Shown piece after piece: positions 22,734-34,000 of a stretch of 64,000 bases of DNA. The notes under the pieces were generated by a model. It made no database searches. It had not been told where the DNA came from and saw only the letters and a list, made by a program, of their open reading frames with translations. How positions within the stretch are numbered: position 1 is the first letter of the stretch; each line of letters begins with the position of its first letter. The DNA is from Delphinapterus leucas. Taxonomy: Eukaryota; Chordata; Mammalia; Artiodactyla; Monodontidae. The stretch is from the NCBI RefSeq assembly GCF_002288925.2, contig NW_022098031.1:13352105-13416104 (forward strand). The letters are read 5' to 3'. The position numbers and the translations under genes were made by a program.

Positions 22734-24690
22734 GTTAGTACCAGGAATTGTTGGGAGAGCAGATGCTGGGATGGAATTTTGGAGTGCTTGGCTGGCAATT
22801 CGAATTCCATCACTGGGGTAGGTGGTACCCAGGTAACCTCTGGTACAAGGCAGCACTGCAATTGTTAACACCTTTGCCAGTGGTGAACTAGGATGGTAAA
22901 CTGGTGACTAATTGGTGTGGTGTAGTAGGAGTTTGAGAAATGTGTGAGAAAGGGTAACTATGAGGGTGGTGGAATTGGTTGGCTATACCCGAACTCAACT
23001 GACACTCTCGAAAAGACAATTAGGACAAAACACCAAGAGTGACTGACATTTAAAAGCTAAGAACGAAAGCCAGAGACAGCCTCCTTTGCAGCATCAAGTG
23101 GCTCTCATCTTTTGGAGGGAGGGCAGAGAAAGCTGAGGACCAGAGTACTTAATCATGACAGTAGCAGAGCTCAAAAGGAGGTTAAGCTCCCAAACAAGGC
23201 AGATCTGTTATGCCAAGGTCAGGGCCCTGGATAGAGGGGGAAGGAGGGGAGTGACCTTGGCACATGGACAGGACATCTGGATTGATTTGCTTGAGAATCA
23301 TGAATTCCCAGATTCCCCCAAACCCACGGAGCCTGCACAAGGGGCCCACCCTTCTTATTTAAGGGTAGCCCTTCCCCTGGCTTGCTACGAGGTCAGTAGG
23401 TAGAATTCAGTCACAACATAACCCTGCCAAGGGCATATTGGACCTGATGAGGGAGGAAAGGGACTAGACCCCCAAAGAGCAGGTGAATGGGCTGGGGGCC
23501 GATAGAGGTGCACGTGCCTGGATGTTGTGAGTGCTTGTTGAAGGGTAGTGGAATGGAAGGTTGAATAAGGGAGTGTTTATCCAGGATAGAGATTAACACC
23601 CTGGCAAGGCCCCCACGAGATGGCTCCTGGATGCCTCCTGGAAAACGCAATGAAGCACATTAAGTGAGATAGGTGTGCCAGAATTGCTGTGATGGGGGAG
23701 AAGGAGTTTAAAAGCTCGGGGAAATGGGCATGCTGCAGTGGGTGTGCTATGTAACACCAGGAAACCACCAGAGGCCTTTGTTCTACAGGAACAAGGGAAG
23801 AGCATCATTTGCCAAGCAAGAGGGATATGATGGTGAGAGGGGCACCAGCACCCCTAAGAACTTCAGTGGTGGCTGCCCCCTGTAGGCCAGAACTGATGGT
23901 AGGAGAGGCCATCTCTGGTAGCCATGGGTGTGATAGGCCCCCCAAATAGACACAATTATCGTAATGAGAGGCAAAGTCATAAAGGCAGACAGAGGGGTCT
24001 GTGCTCAGTGTATTATGGATACTGTTAGAATACAGTATCTCTGATGGAAAAATAGATGGGCAGCCAAGTAGGGTACAACTCAATCCATAAAGTCAAAAGA
24101 AATCCAGGATGGATAATCAGGAAGCTAAGGGCAGTCATCCCAATAAAATGTGTCTGAACCTGAGCCAGTTTTCGAATCTGGAACCCAGTGGCTAAAGAAG
24201 AGGCTCGGTCCCCAGGAAGAAAAACCCTACACCACCACAGCAAGTGAATACACTAATGACTCCCCCGTCCTTCCCTAAAGAAATCTGTGGCCTACAGAGA
24301 AGGGACACTGATACCCAGGGACCAAAGCATTGCCCTTAGCTCCCTTTTAGCATGTGGTCACATGGAGGCCAGGGAAGAAATGGAGTCCTGGCCACAGGTG
24401 AGCCCACTGGGACCATGGACCCATCCAGTGGTCATTTCCTGGTCCCCAAATGTAACTGGAATAGATATATACTTGGTAGCTGGCTGATTTCTGCATTGGC
24501 CCGTGTGGTCAGAGCTATCAAAGAGTCCAGGGAAAGGCCAAGTAGAAGTCTCTGAAACTGCCCCTCCTCCCAGCCAAAATATTAAATCAAAAGCAATATT
24601 GCATCCCAGGGAAATGACGAAATTAGAGGCCAAGAATGTTTGAATTCTTTGTATATTTCCTACTGAGATCAATATACTTCCCAGCTAGCT
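22734..24690 (+). mobile_element. Decayed ERVL-like internal region
   Basis: Just after the LTR, 22735-22750 resembles a tRNA-Leu primer binding site (the ERVL group uses tRNA-Leu). About 400 bp later an 82-codon frame (23155-23403) has a Lys/Arg-rich start ('VAELKRRLSSQTRQICYAK') and an acidic 'DIWIDLLENHEF' segment, which could be a gag remnant. Beyond it, reading continues in pieces across frameshifts and stops to about 24.5 kb. No protease, reverse transcriptase or integrase motif was seen and no 3' LTR was found, so this is a 5' portion only. It is incapable of producing anything. The gag assignment is an inference; the position after an LTR is the main support. Confidence 0.4.
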
Positions 24691-25990
24691 CACTTCAGCA
24701 ACTGGACATCAAGTCTAATTCATCTCCAAGGCCTCTAAATTGAAAACAATTATTTCTAGTGATGATTCCATTATAGCCATTAAACCCAATTCCATTATGA
24801 CTAACTGATTTGAAAAATCCACAAAAACTTTTAAAATGGAATTTCGCCTCTGTATGCTATCTCTATGGGTACTCTTAGAAAACACATTCAATTAAAGAGT
24901 TATAAAGTTGTTTGCTGGGAAACAAAAGCCTTTTATTTACAAAAAGAAAACTATTTTCATTGTATGTCTCTGGGTGTGTGTTTATTAATTTTTTGACCCA
25001 TAAGGACCTCAGTTCCTAAAATAGGAAATCTAAGGCTGACTTTACAGAAAATAGTAAAATACATACATTCAGTCTCTGTCCTCCTCTTTCTCCTGTTCAC
25101 CTCTTCAACTTTTTCTTTTCTCAACCTAACTTGCCTCCAGTAACTTTATGTGAATGTTTTAAATAATATCTCAGAGAACCCAGAAAAATGAGGCCATATT
25201 ACACTATTCAGCATTTACTGTATCTTTTTCAAAGAACAATCACTTTTTGTTTTTATGTAAAAAGAGTTTTAAATGGGCAAAATTTAGGGAAAAGATGACT
25301 TAGTGGGACATTTTAATTCCCACTGGATAAAGATTTTTGATATTTCAGTGAAATAGCCTCCATAGATCTTTTCTACAAGAGTGAACTTGGTTCCTTAGAG
25401 TTTTTGCTTCAAACACCAAGACGGCAATACTGCATTGAAAAAGATTCTCAGAAATTACAGATTGTATCTTTCTTATATCCCTATGTACTTCCTACAACGA
25501 ATGCAGTGTTTGGCAGAAGGTGATGAAAGGCACGGGGTTCTGACAGCTAATAAATAGGTCTGATTTCCACAGTATTTCCATAAGTGTTCACCAGTTCTCC
25601 ATATTCATCTTATCAGGGTAGACAAGGCCCTGTTTGACCTATTCTCCATTCCAGGTGCCTTCTCAAATGGTTAAGGATATAATGAACAGGGACTGAGGAC
25701 AGATGTTTAGAATTATTTATGTGTCAACTATTTTTGCTCTTGAAACACACACAAAACAAAGCCATGAAATTTACATTCGACACTTTTGTTGTTAGTGTGG
25801 TGCTATGTGTTAATTTGAATGAAAAAGATTAATACATGTGAAGCACGGTTCTAGGCATTAGTAAGCACTATAAAAGAATCTGAACAATACCAAATTGTTA
25901 TGATTAGCATTATTGTTATCTAAAAAATATTTTGATCACATACCACGGATCGTAGAGCATCCATTTTTTTATTCGGTCAACATGGTATTT
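24691..25990. other. Unique AT-rich DNA, nothing recognised
   Basis: A possible MIR 3' fragment lies near 25820-25880 ('gaagcacggttctaggcatt'), too weak to list separately. Otherwise nothing is recognised. Confidence 0.5.
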
Positions 25991-25996
25991 TCAACT

Positions 25997-26327
25997 TTTT
26001 TTTTTTTTTTGATTAATTTATTTATTTGGCTGCGTTGGGTCTTTGTTGCTGCGCGCGGGCTTTCTCTAGTTGCAGCGAGCGGGGCCTACTCTTCGTTGTG
26101 GTGCATGGGCTTCTCATTGTGGTGGCTTCTCTTGTTGTGGCTCACGGGCTCTAGGTGCGCGGTCTTCAGTAGTTGTGGCTTGCGGGCTCCAGAGCGCAGG
26201 CTCAGTAGTTGTGGCGCACGGGCTTAGTTGCTCCGCAGCATGTGGGATCTTCCTGGACCAGGGTTCGAACCCATGTCCCCTGCATTGGCAGATGAATTCT
26301 TAACCACAGAGACACCAGGGAAGTCCC
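25997..26327 (-). mobile_element. CHR-type SINE, long class, antisense
   Basis: The left T-rich tail, the two-module body ('cagtagttgtggcttgcggg', 'cagtagttgtggcgcacggg') and the right-hand head complement are all present. The short target-site duplication tcaact is at 25991-25996 and 26328-26333. Plus-strand frames across it (25913-26227, 26070-26303) are typical SINE by-products. Confidence 0.93.
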
Positions 26328-26333
26328 TCAACT

Positions 26334-29300
26334 CTTAAAATGAGTTGGTAACATTGAAAAAATCAGGGCATTACAAATCTTGGATTCTCGGCTTCTGGAT
26401 CCACTTTCTCCTATGGCTCCGTCACCAAGTGTCCCCTGCAACACGGTCTTCAGTTCCCCACACTCCTTCCTACTTCCTACTGCCCCTGCCACTGAAGCAG
26501 AGTGTCAGTTGCTATTTTTTTGCAGCATTTGTACTGTTGTCTTTTCTCATAACTGCCTGCTTGTCTTTCTTTTAATGTTCCTAGCCCATGTGGGCATTTC
26601 AGTTTGCATGCCCATCAATTTGCAAATTGAAAGGGACCTCACAGTGTTGTTATATCACTTTTTCTCCTTCCACTTTTGGCTTCTGTCACTACACAGTTGT
26701 TACTACCAACCTGCTTCCTTCTTTAGACAACATGGTCTGAGTGAAGGCTTTCACCTGGTAACATACCTCTCCTGGGAAGACCATGTGTGGCCTCTGTGAC
26801 CAGTAACCTCACAGAATTTTCTGGGCTTAGTCATTGTTGCAAATATCATTTCTACTAGTGAGTGGAACAGACATAAGACTGTTTCATGGAACCTGGGAGT
26901 TTTTACATTTGCTCCCAGCCCATACCCCCAAAATAACTCTTTTACCCTAAAATGACATTTACATTCATGAAACTGAGTAGGTAAATGTTGAATTCCTTTC
27001 AGCAAGAATTTTATGGCTGTGTATTCTGTAATTCTGTACAGTTCCAAACAAAGTGTAATTTAGGGAATTCAGAAGGAATTAGTTACTTAGTGTTCTGTAA
27101 TTGAAAATAATTATGTATTTTTATTTTCACTTTTTAACCCTTTGTTCTGTAGTGTTTAGACAGTCTATGGAAAATTACATTCACTCTAACTTTTATAATT
27201 CAGTTTATCTTTTCCTATTATCCTTTTGGGACTAAGATTTACAATTAGAATTGAGGATGACAAGTTTGGCACTCATCTTTGTGGAGTACTTCAATATTTA
27301 ATTCCAAAAGTTACTCTAAGTTTTTATTGTCGTTTGTTCTCAAAAAAGGCTCCATACTGACAAATGTGACTTAACTTATCATCCTTTTAAACAGCAATTG
27401 GTTATAGTATCTAAGATCTTAACATAGTAAATAAAATCTTCAAAAAGATACATTGTAATTGGTTGACAGACTGATGTCACATTAATAGGTTGTAAGGAGA
27501 CACTAAACCTCTAGCTTTGTTCTTCCACCACTCTTGATATTTAATTTCTGGATTTCTTCCCTCCCTCCACCAGGTAAAATATTGTCTAGCTTTTTCTATT
27601 GCTCTTGGATAATAAATGAATAGTGCCTTCATTTTGGCATTTAAAACAATCCCGTCTATAATTAGATGACTATAGTCCAGTGCACTGTAAAAATCATCTT
27701 TATCCAAGTTAAAGCTTTTTGTGTAGATTTATTTGGACATGGAGATCGCTGTTCCTTATGTTTCCAAACTCCAAGGGTGTTTATAAGTTCTCTGAGACAT
27801 CCCCAGGAAGTCCCTGTTGTTTGTGCTGACACACACAACTTTTCCAAAGAAATTCTCTCCCACTTCTTCCACCCACCTAGAAGGTGTGATGCTGGCAGAG
27901 CCAACTTGGGGTCAGCCCCTTTGCAAATCCCACATGGGTGGTCTAGCACCTCGTATGTTAACAGGGGGTACTTGGAACCAATTGCTTTTTTCTTGGAGTT
28001 TGGTGCTTCTACCAACACTGAAGCAGAAAGATGCCAATTTTATCATCCAGTTACATAGTCAACCCTCTTGACTCTGGCTCAGTGGTATGCTGGAGCTGGT
28101 TATTAACCATGGCCATTATTAAAATGTAGATGATATAAACTTACAATTAAATAAACTATATATTTTTAAAAAGTAACAAATACTTAATGATCATCATTTC
28201 CTAATAACTTCGCTTCATTTTACTATTATCTCTGCTCTTGAGATTTTTTTTTTTGTCTATTGCATCTGTTTGATAAATCTATTATACGATGAAGTGCCAC
28301 TGCACTTTTCTTCCCAGTGCTGCATTCAGCAATCTCACTTTGGCAGGTTGAAATCAGCTATGGTGGGAGTGTTCGCACCAAGGAAATCAGCAAATGTAGC
28401 AAATCAGGTGCGCCTCCCCCCACCCCCCATCTTGTTGTTAAACATTTGCCAATACCACTGCTCAGGATATACTCTAAGCTGTTAAGAACTAGTAAGAGAG
28501 CAGGTGCAGTCCAAGTTAAGGCAGCTCATTTCAATATAAAATGGTTACTTTGTAAGTGCTAACACTTCCCAGGATCAATAGATTCAGCGTGTTCAAACGA
28601 AGTGTGTGTCTCCCTCCAGTGCTTTTAGCCCTTGGGAGATCAAATTGGTTCCTCTTCGCAGGTATCCACCCTTAATACTTTTTCAAGTAAAAGTCTGAGA
28701 TTAGAGAAGGAAGCTCCTGCAGCTGCACATTCCTTGGCAGCCCACATCATAAATGCTTTTGCAAAAATGCCTCACCCAATTTTTTAAACTGTTCTGGGCT
28801 GTATTTAATAGATGATGAAAATAATGACTTTTAAATATGCCACTGCACAATTAAGCCACTAAAGCAACTGAGATACTTGGGAAGCTTGAGCCTAGGAAAT
28901 AAGACAAAAATACCTGCAGGAAAAAAGCAAAGTATCTACAGGGAAAAGGTGGAACTTGGAGGTCAAAATTTTCATCTACACAGTCAAATTGAATAAATGT
29001 GAATGACACTGTAAAAGAAGCAGCCTCTCATTTCTTGTTCAATAGTATATATTTGAGCATTAAATAATCTTTCCGTCTGCTCAAGCAGACTCAGGGAAGA
29101 GCTAACGACCCCATCGTTTCTCAGGAGTGGGGCGAGGGTAAGGGATGCTCATTCTCTAATAGTGGAGTCTATTCTAGGAGGAATATGTTGACATGATGGT
29201 TGTTGAAAATATGAGAGACTTTACAGAAAATAATGTGAAAGCAAAACTATGAGACATACAGAACAGGAGAGTTGCTGAATGGAGGTGTCTCCTTTATGTG

Positions 29301-29608
29301 CTCAACCTCCCTCCTTCCTGACACCATCTTGGGCTCCCACACATCAATATCTGAACCTGGAAATACCTTTTCCACCTGCCCTATGAGGTATGTTTCCCAG
29401 CATGCACCAGTGTGAGCCTTTTGCTTCTGGCCAGCATCCTCTCTGATTGGTTGCCCTCTGCACTGGACTGGTTGTTAAACATTTCAAATATCACTTTGGG
29501 TAGCCCTTTATATCCCACCAAGAACATTAAAGTTCACCATTTCAGAGGACTGAAGGCAAGACATATCAAGGAGGCAAGACAAGTATTACTGGCTCCTCTT
29601 TAAAAATC
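26334..29608. other. Long unique stretch, nothing firmly recognised
   Basis: About 3.3 kb without a confident repeat. Opposed open frames overlap at 27662-28058 (130 codons plus, 118 codons minus) and a 76-codon minus frame lies at 27477-27707; they have no motif I recognise, and sense/antisense overlap argues against coding. A C-rich run (28409-28429) and scattered poly-T tracts are present. This is the longest interval here that could hold an undetected distant regulatory element. Confidence 0.45.
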
Positions 29609-29615
29609 AATTGAC

Positions 29616-29957
29616 GGGCTTCCCTGGTGGTGCAGTGCTTTAGAATCCAATGCAGGGGACATGGGTTCGAGTCCTAGTCCGGGAAGATCCCACATGCTGC
29701 GGAGCAACTAAGCCCGTGTGCCACAACTACCGAGCCTGCACTCTAGAGCCCGTGAGCCACAACTACTGAAGCCCGCGCGCCTAGAGCCGGTGCTCCACAA
29801 CGAGAGAAGCCACCGCAGTGAGAAGGCTGCGCACTGCAACGAAGAGTAGCCCCCGCTCTCTGCAACTAGAGAAAGCCTGAGTGCAGCAACAAAGACCCAA
29901 TGTAGCCAAAAATAAATAAATAAAATAAATAAATTTATTTAATAAAATAAATAAATA
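29616..29957 (+). mobile_element. CHR-type SINE, long class
   Basis: Head 'gggcttccctggtggtgcag', a B-box-like 'gggttcgagtcc', the two-module body and an AATA-rich tail. The tail holds a self-complementary stretch around 29925-29955. The target-site duplication aattgac is at 29609-29615 and 29958-29964. A short deletion in the head ('gaatccaatgcagg') removes the usual 'gcctgcc' segment. Confidence 0.93.
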
Positions 29958-30059
29958 AATTGACCTAGCTCTCTGGGCTGCTAGCCAGTGAAGGTGAAGA
30001 TAGAATCCGAAACTCCCATTTCCTGACTGTGGGTCCAGCAGAGCCTAGTAGAAAGAGTA

Positions 30060-30586
30060 TGTATTGGTTTTCTGTTGCTGTGTAATAAATTCCCACAAAC
30101 TTAAAGGCTTAAAACAACACCCATGGGTTAACTCAGTTTCTGTTGGTCAGAAGTCCTGACACGGCAAGTCTGGATTCTCTGCTTAGTGTCTCACAAGGTT
30201 GAAGTCAAGATGTTGACCATGCTGTGGCTCTCATCTGAATCCTCTTCCCAGCTTCAGATTGTTGGCAAAACTCAGTAACTTGAGGTTGTAGGACTGAGGT
30301 CCCTTTTCTTGGTAGGTGTTGGCCAGGGGTAGCCAGCTGAGAGTGCCCTAGAGATTGCCCTCAGGTCTTAGCCATAACATGACAGCCTATTTCTTCAAAG
30401 CCAGCAGGAGAATCTCCCTGACTTCTGCCAAAATGGAGTAGTCTTAAACACTATAATGTAATCACAGGACTGACTCTACCCTCGTACTCACAGTCCCACC
30501 CACACTCAAGAGGACGGGATTATACAGAATGTGGACATCAGAGGAGTAGGAATCTTGGGGGCCATCTCAGAATTCTGCCTACCATA
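30060..30586 (-). mobile_element. MLT1-type MaLR LTR, antisense
   Basis: The left end 'tattggttttctgttgctgt' with 'aaaggcttaaaacaacacc' and the right end 'cttgggggccatctcagaat' then 'tctgcctaccat' match the reversed 3' and 5' ends of an MLT1 LTR of the type that begins 'tgtggtaggcagaattctaa'. It is a solo LTR. Confidence 0.75.
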
Positions 30587-30599
30587 GGGCATAAGCCTC

Positions 30600-30780
30600 T
30601 GACACACAAAGAGGACATTTACTGTCAACTCTGTACTAACTAGCTTTGTGACTTAACTTCTTGGAGCCTCTTGTTCCTCAAAATTAGGGCAATACTACTC
30701 ATAGACGGTTGTGAGAAATAAAAGTGCTAACACCTGGACAGTGTTTGACACATGAAACTCATTCAGTGAATGCTTTGTCC
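30600..30780 (+). mobile_element. MIR SINE
   Basis: 'actaactagctttgtgactt', 'cttggagcctcttgttcctc', and 'ggttgtgagaaataaaagtg' follow the MIR order in sense orientation. Confidence 0.7.
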
Positions 30781-30984
30781 TGCTCCCGCCACTGCTTGCC
30801 AATGCATGCACCACTGCATGCAGGTACACCAGGTCAGCTCAACATTTCTTGTGTTATAATAGTTACAAAGCAGTGTGTTGTAAACTACGATATTCAACGT
30901 GGTGCCTTGACAATGGAACATGGAAAGAAAAAAAAGATGACTAGCTCATCCTACTTAGCTCAGCTTTAATGAGGATCTCCTGTA

Positions 30985-31140
30985 TTTTAGATGCTTCCTA
31001 TGTTATCTTATTAACCCTAAAAACCCTGCACAGTAGGTATCACCATCCCCATTGAAGAGGCAAGGAAACTAAGGCCCAAATGCACACAGTGAATAAGTGG
31101 CAGAGTTCAAGACTGGAGATCTCAGCCTGTAACAGGGTAT
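30985..31140 (-). mobile_element. MIR SINE, antisense
   Basis: 'tatcttattaaccctaaaaa', 'gaagaggcaaggaaactaag', 'cacagtgaataagtggcaga' match the reverse complement of the MIR core. Confidence 0.7.
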
Positions 31141-31170
31141 CCCACCATAGAGCCACTGAGAAACTATGCC

Positions 31171-31171
<1 letters not shown>

Positions 31172-31219
<48 letters not shown>
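31172..31219. repeat. (TG)24 microsatellite
   Basis: An uninterrupted TG dinucleotide run of 48 bases. Long, pure TG runs are often length-polymorphic. Confidence 0.98.
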
Positions 31220-31220
<1 letters not shown>

Positions 31221-32379
31221 TTCATCAGGAAGGAATGCAAAGAATTTCCCCTCCCCTCAGGGAGAAGGCTGGGCCCCTTTACCCTCAACAGAGAGTACAC
31301 AGATTTTAAAATGTTGCAAAGGGCCATCAATTCCTATTGTGAGAGAAAAGGAGCTGAAAGAATATTTTGTAAATAAGGACTCCAGAGAGAGGGTCTGGAA
31401 TTAGTGATTGCAGTGTTTCTCCCACTATTTAGGGCTATTTTTAAGGTTCAAAATAATCCATTCGTTTTTGTGGTTATTGTTGCAATGTCATTATTTCTAT
31501 ATCTTAAAAAAACCCTCAAAATATGGAACAAGATGAATGACATTATTAACTCTCAATTAAAAAGAAAAAAATGAAACAACTCCCTACCCAGAGGATTATA
31601 TACTGAACTAAAATTTCTAATTGAAAAAAAAAAGATACTCATTGAGAGAGATTATTCCAAAGCTCTCAGAAAGGAGCAGAGACTTGATAATTAACCAGGC
31701 AAAGTTTATGCTGCAAAAAAAAAATTCTTGCTTTAGTTTAAAGGTTTTCTGAAAAGGCGGGGGGCGGGGGGTGTTAAGAACATAGCAGTATTGAGGTGGA
31801 TGCCAGTAACACTTTAATAGCATTGCCATTTACACTTGGTAAAATGAAAAAAAGGGGAAGATAAACTATAAACTAAAAAAGTTTTCTTTGAAGTAAAAAT
31901 TACATCTTCCTAGCAATAAAAAGTCTCTGCAAAAAGAAAAAGCAAAATCGTTCAAAAAGATCTCAGAGTTATGGAATAAGAGATGAAAATCTTTGAAGCT
32001 GAGGCATCAGAGAAAAATATTTGGAGATAGATTATTACCATCTCTTCATCATTTCACCAACTGGTATAAAGTCAGAAAGAGCATTTCAGCAGCTGGCTCA
32101 CTTAACTTTCATTTATAGATGATTTAGCTCTGAAGAATAATGAGTATATTGGATCTAAAAAGATTTTCATAGGCTGAAACGAGCACTTTCTAATAAGATA
32201 AGGTTTAGGGTCCTCTGCTTGGGCACAAGTATCTAACTGTAGGTACGAGACAGAGGACCGACACATGACTTAGCAATAATGTGCAGTAGGCAGGGACTGT
32301 GTGTGTGTTGCCTAACCATTTCTATTTTCCCTTCCTTAATAATAAAACCTGAATTTTATTTGCAGCAACAAAGTGCCTA
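31220..32379. other. Unique AT-rich DNA
   Basis: No gene or repeat recognised apart from A-runs and the G-run at 31757. Confidence 0.5.
31757..31774 (+). repeat. G-rich run, possible quadruplex motif
   Basis: Two blocks of six G separated by one C (ggcggggggcggggggtg) in otherwise AT-rich sequence. Each six-G block could supply two G-tracts, so a compact quadruplex is conceivable. Confidence 0.4.
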
Positions 32380-32800
32380 GCTAAGACTATATTTTCCAGC
32401 TTCCCCCCAAAAAAGTTTTGGACAATGAAATATAAATGGGATTCTTTGTAAATAATTTTTAATATAACTATTTAAAGGGTACTGACTCATGTAGGAGGGA
32501 TATCTCTTTTGCCTCTTGCCCTACCCTTTCTTCCTGCCTGGAATAGATGTAGTGGCTGGGGCTCTAGCAGCCACATTGTGTGGCTCGTGTCCATCATCAG
32601 TGATGATGGACACGAGTAAGCCTGTCAGAGAAAAACAACAAGGTAGCACTGGGTCCCTGATGCTGTTATGGACCTCTATACCAGCTCTGAAGTGTACTAC
32701 CTCTGGACTCCCTTTATATGAAAGAATAAACCCTTAACTAGTTATCCTGCTAGTTGTATATCTGCTACTAGCAGAGAAACTCAATTCCTGATACTGGTCA
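32380..32800 (+). mobile_element. LTR-like repeat (MLT1-like end)
   Basis: 'ttttccagcttccccccaaa', 'ggctggggctctagcagcca', 'ctgggtccctgatgctgtta', 'tctggactccctttatatga' and 'aagaataaacccttaacta' give the full order of an old LTR, with an AATAAA signal near 32724. The perfect palindrome at 32584-32616 lies inside it. The family is not assigned. Confidence 0.55.
32584..32616. repeat. Perfect 33 bp palindrome (16 bp arms)
   Basis: The left arm ctcgtgtccatcatca (32584-32599) and right arm tgatgatggacacgag (32601-32616) are exact reverse complements around a single central G. It could extrude as a hairpin. It lies in a much diverged LTR-like repeat, so the exact match is unexpected. Confidence 0.97.
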
Positions 32801-33224
32801 GCAGTACAATGTGATTATGAAAATGGTCCAGATGATCTGAGACTGCATTAATAAATATTTTGTGCCTGGGTAAGACTACACAAAGCAAGACAGCAACAGA
32901 ACAACAGCAATAAAAATTGGTGCCTAAATTTCCTTCTACCACAAGCCCCCCAAAAGAGGCAAAATTATTTTCCTTAAGGCCCCTGAGGGGATATGATGCT
33001 GGTCTGATCCAGAAGTGAGGAAATCAAAGGATATGCTTGGATAATGAAGGCAGAAATGGATGACTCTGCTAGCTTTGGCCACAGCACTTCGTGAGTGACA
33101 AAAGGGAAAAACGGGATGGTATGCTAAATACAGTTGGTTGTCCCCAGTATCCATTAACTCGTTTTCTAAAGCAGCAGTACCTCCAAGGTTTAGCAGGGCA
33201 TATGGCTCTCTAGAAAATATTCCA
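32801..33224. other. Intergenic DNA, nothing recognised
   Basis: The 108-codon minus frame at 32936-33262 shows no domain and overlaps the next repeat; it is left as chance. Confidence 0.45.
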
Positions 33225-33592
33225 TTTCCCAATCTCTCTTCCTTAGATGTGCAGGCATGCAACTAAGTTTGGATCAATGAGATATAAGCAGGATTGGCGA
33301 TTTCTGGACACCTTTCCTAATGGATAGCACACAGGCGCACTTGGGCCTTTCTGCCCCCTTCTCTATCCTGCTGCTTAGAGGTTGGGTGCTATCACTCAGA
33401 TCTTGAGATGGAAGCTATGTACAAAAAAAGAACAAGCTGGAAGGAGCCTGGGTCTGTGGTGTTGTGCAGGGTCATACTAGTCATAGATCACCTCCCTGAA
33501 ATTTTAGACATAAAAACATACTCACATCTTGTCTAAACCATTATTGGTTAGGTTGTCAGTCACTTGTAGCAAAGCCTAACTAGTACAAAGGC
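33225..33592 (+). mobile_element. LTR-like repeat, same family as 32380-32800
   Basis: 'gatcaatgagatataagcag', 'gctggaaggagcctgggtct', 'attattggttaggttgtcag' and 'gtagcaaagcctaactagta' repeat the order of the neighbouring copy. Both copies are in plus orientation 0.4 kb apart, which may reflect two insertions or two LTRs of one lost element. Confidence 0.5.
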
Positions 33593-33599
33593 TTGGGGA

Positions 33600-33790
33600 A
33601 TTCATAATCGTGTCAGGGCATTGAAGGAGCTGGGTCTCCTTAGCCTGGAGGAGAGATCACTCAGAGGGAGAAGGTGGCTGTTTTTAAAAACCTTCAACTT
33701 CTTGCAGAAGAGAGATAAGCCTTATTCGGTGTGGCTCCAAGGAAGAAAACTCTAGAAAGACAGATATGGATAAAATATAGGACAAATTAT
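33600..33790 (+). mobile_element. CR1/L3 LINE fragment
   Basis: 'ggagctgggtctccttagcc', 'tggaggagagatcactcaga' and 'ggtgtggctccaaggaagaa' match the conserved C-terminal/3' part of amniote CR1/L3 elements. The copy is short and very old. Confidence 0.6.
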
Positions 33791-33879
33791 AAGTATCACT
33801 TTTAATTGAGGTGAGTGCCTGATCTGGATCCATCATTGGCTGTATTATCTGATATGACTGGTTAATTTAATCAAACATT

Positions 33880-34000
33880 CCTTGGACTATAAGCTCAGTG
33901 AGGGCAGGGACAGCATTGCCCATCCCCAACCCCACTCAGACTGACCACAGCACCCCCAGCCCCTAGCAGTTGCTGGATAAAGGTCTGCTATGTGGGTGAA
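33880..34000 (+). mobile_element. L2 LINE 3' end
   Basis: 'ggactataagctcagtgagg', 'gcagggacagcattgccca' and 'cccctagcagttgctggata' match the order of the L2 3' end. Confidence 0.65.

Noticed and set aside
27477..28058. Opposed frames that might be a transposase or other gene
   Set aside because: No motif recognised, sense and antisense both open, no terminal repeats seen.
31040..31404. Frames with His-Thr or Cys-Val runs
   Set aside because: They are translations of the (TG)24 microsatellite.
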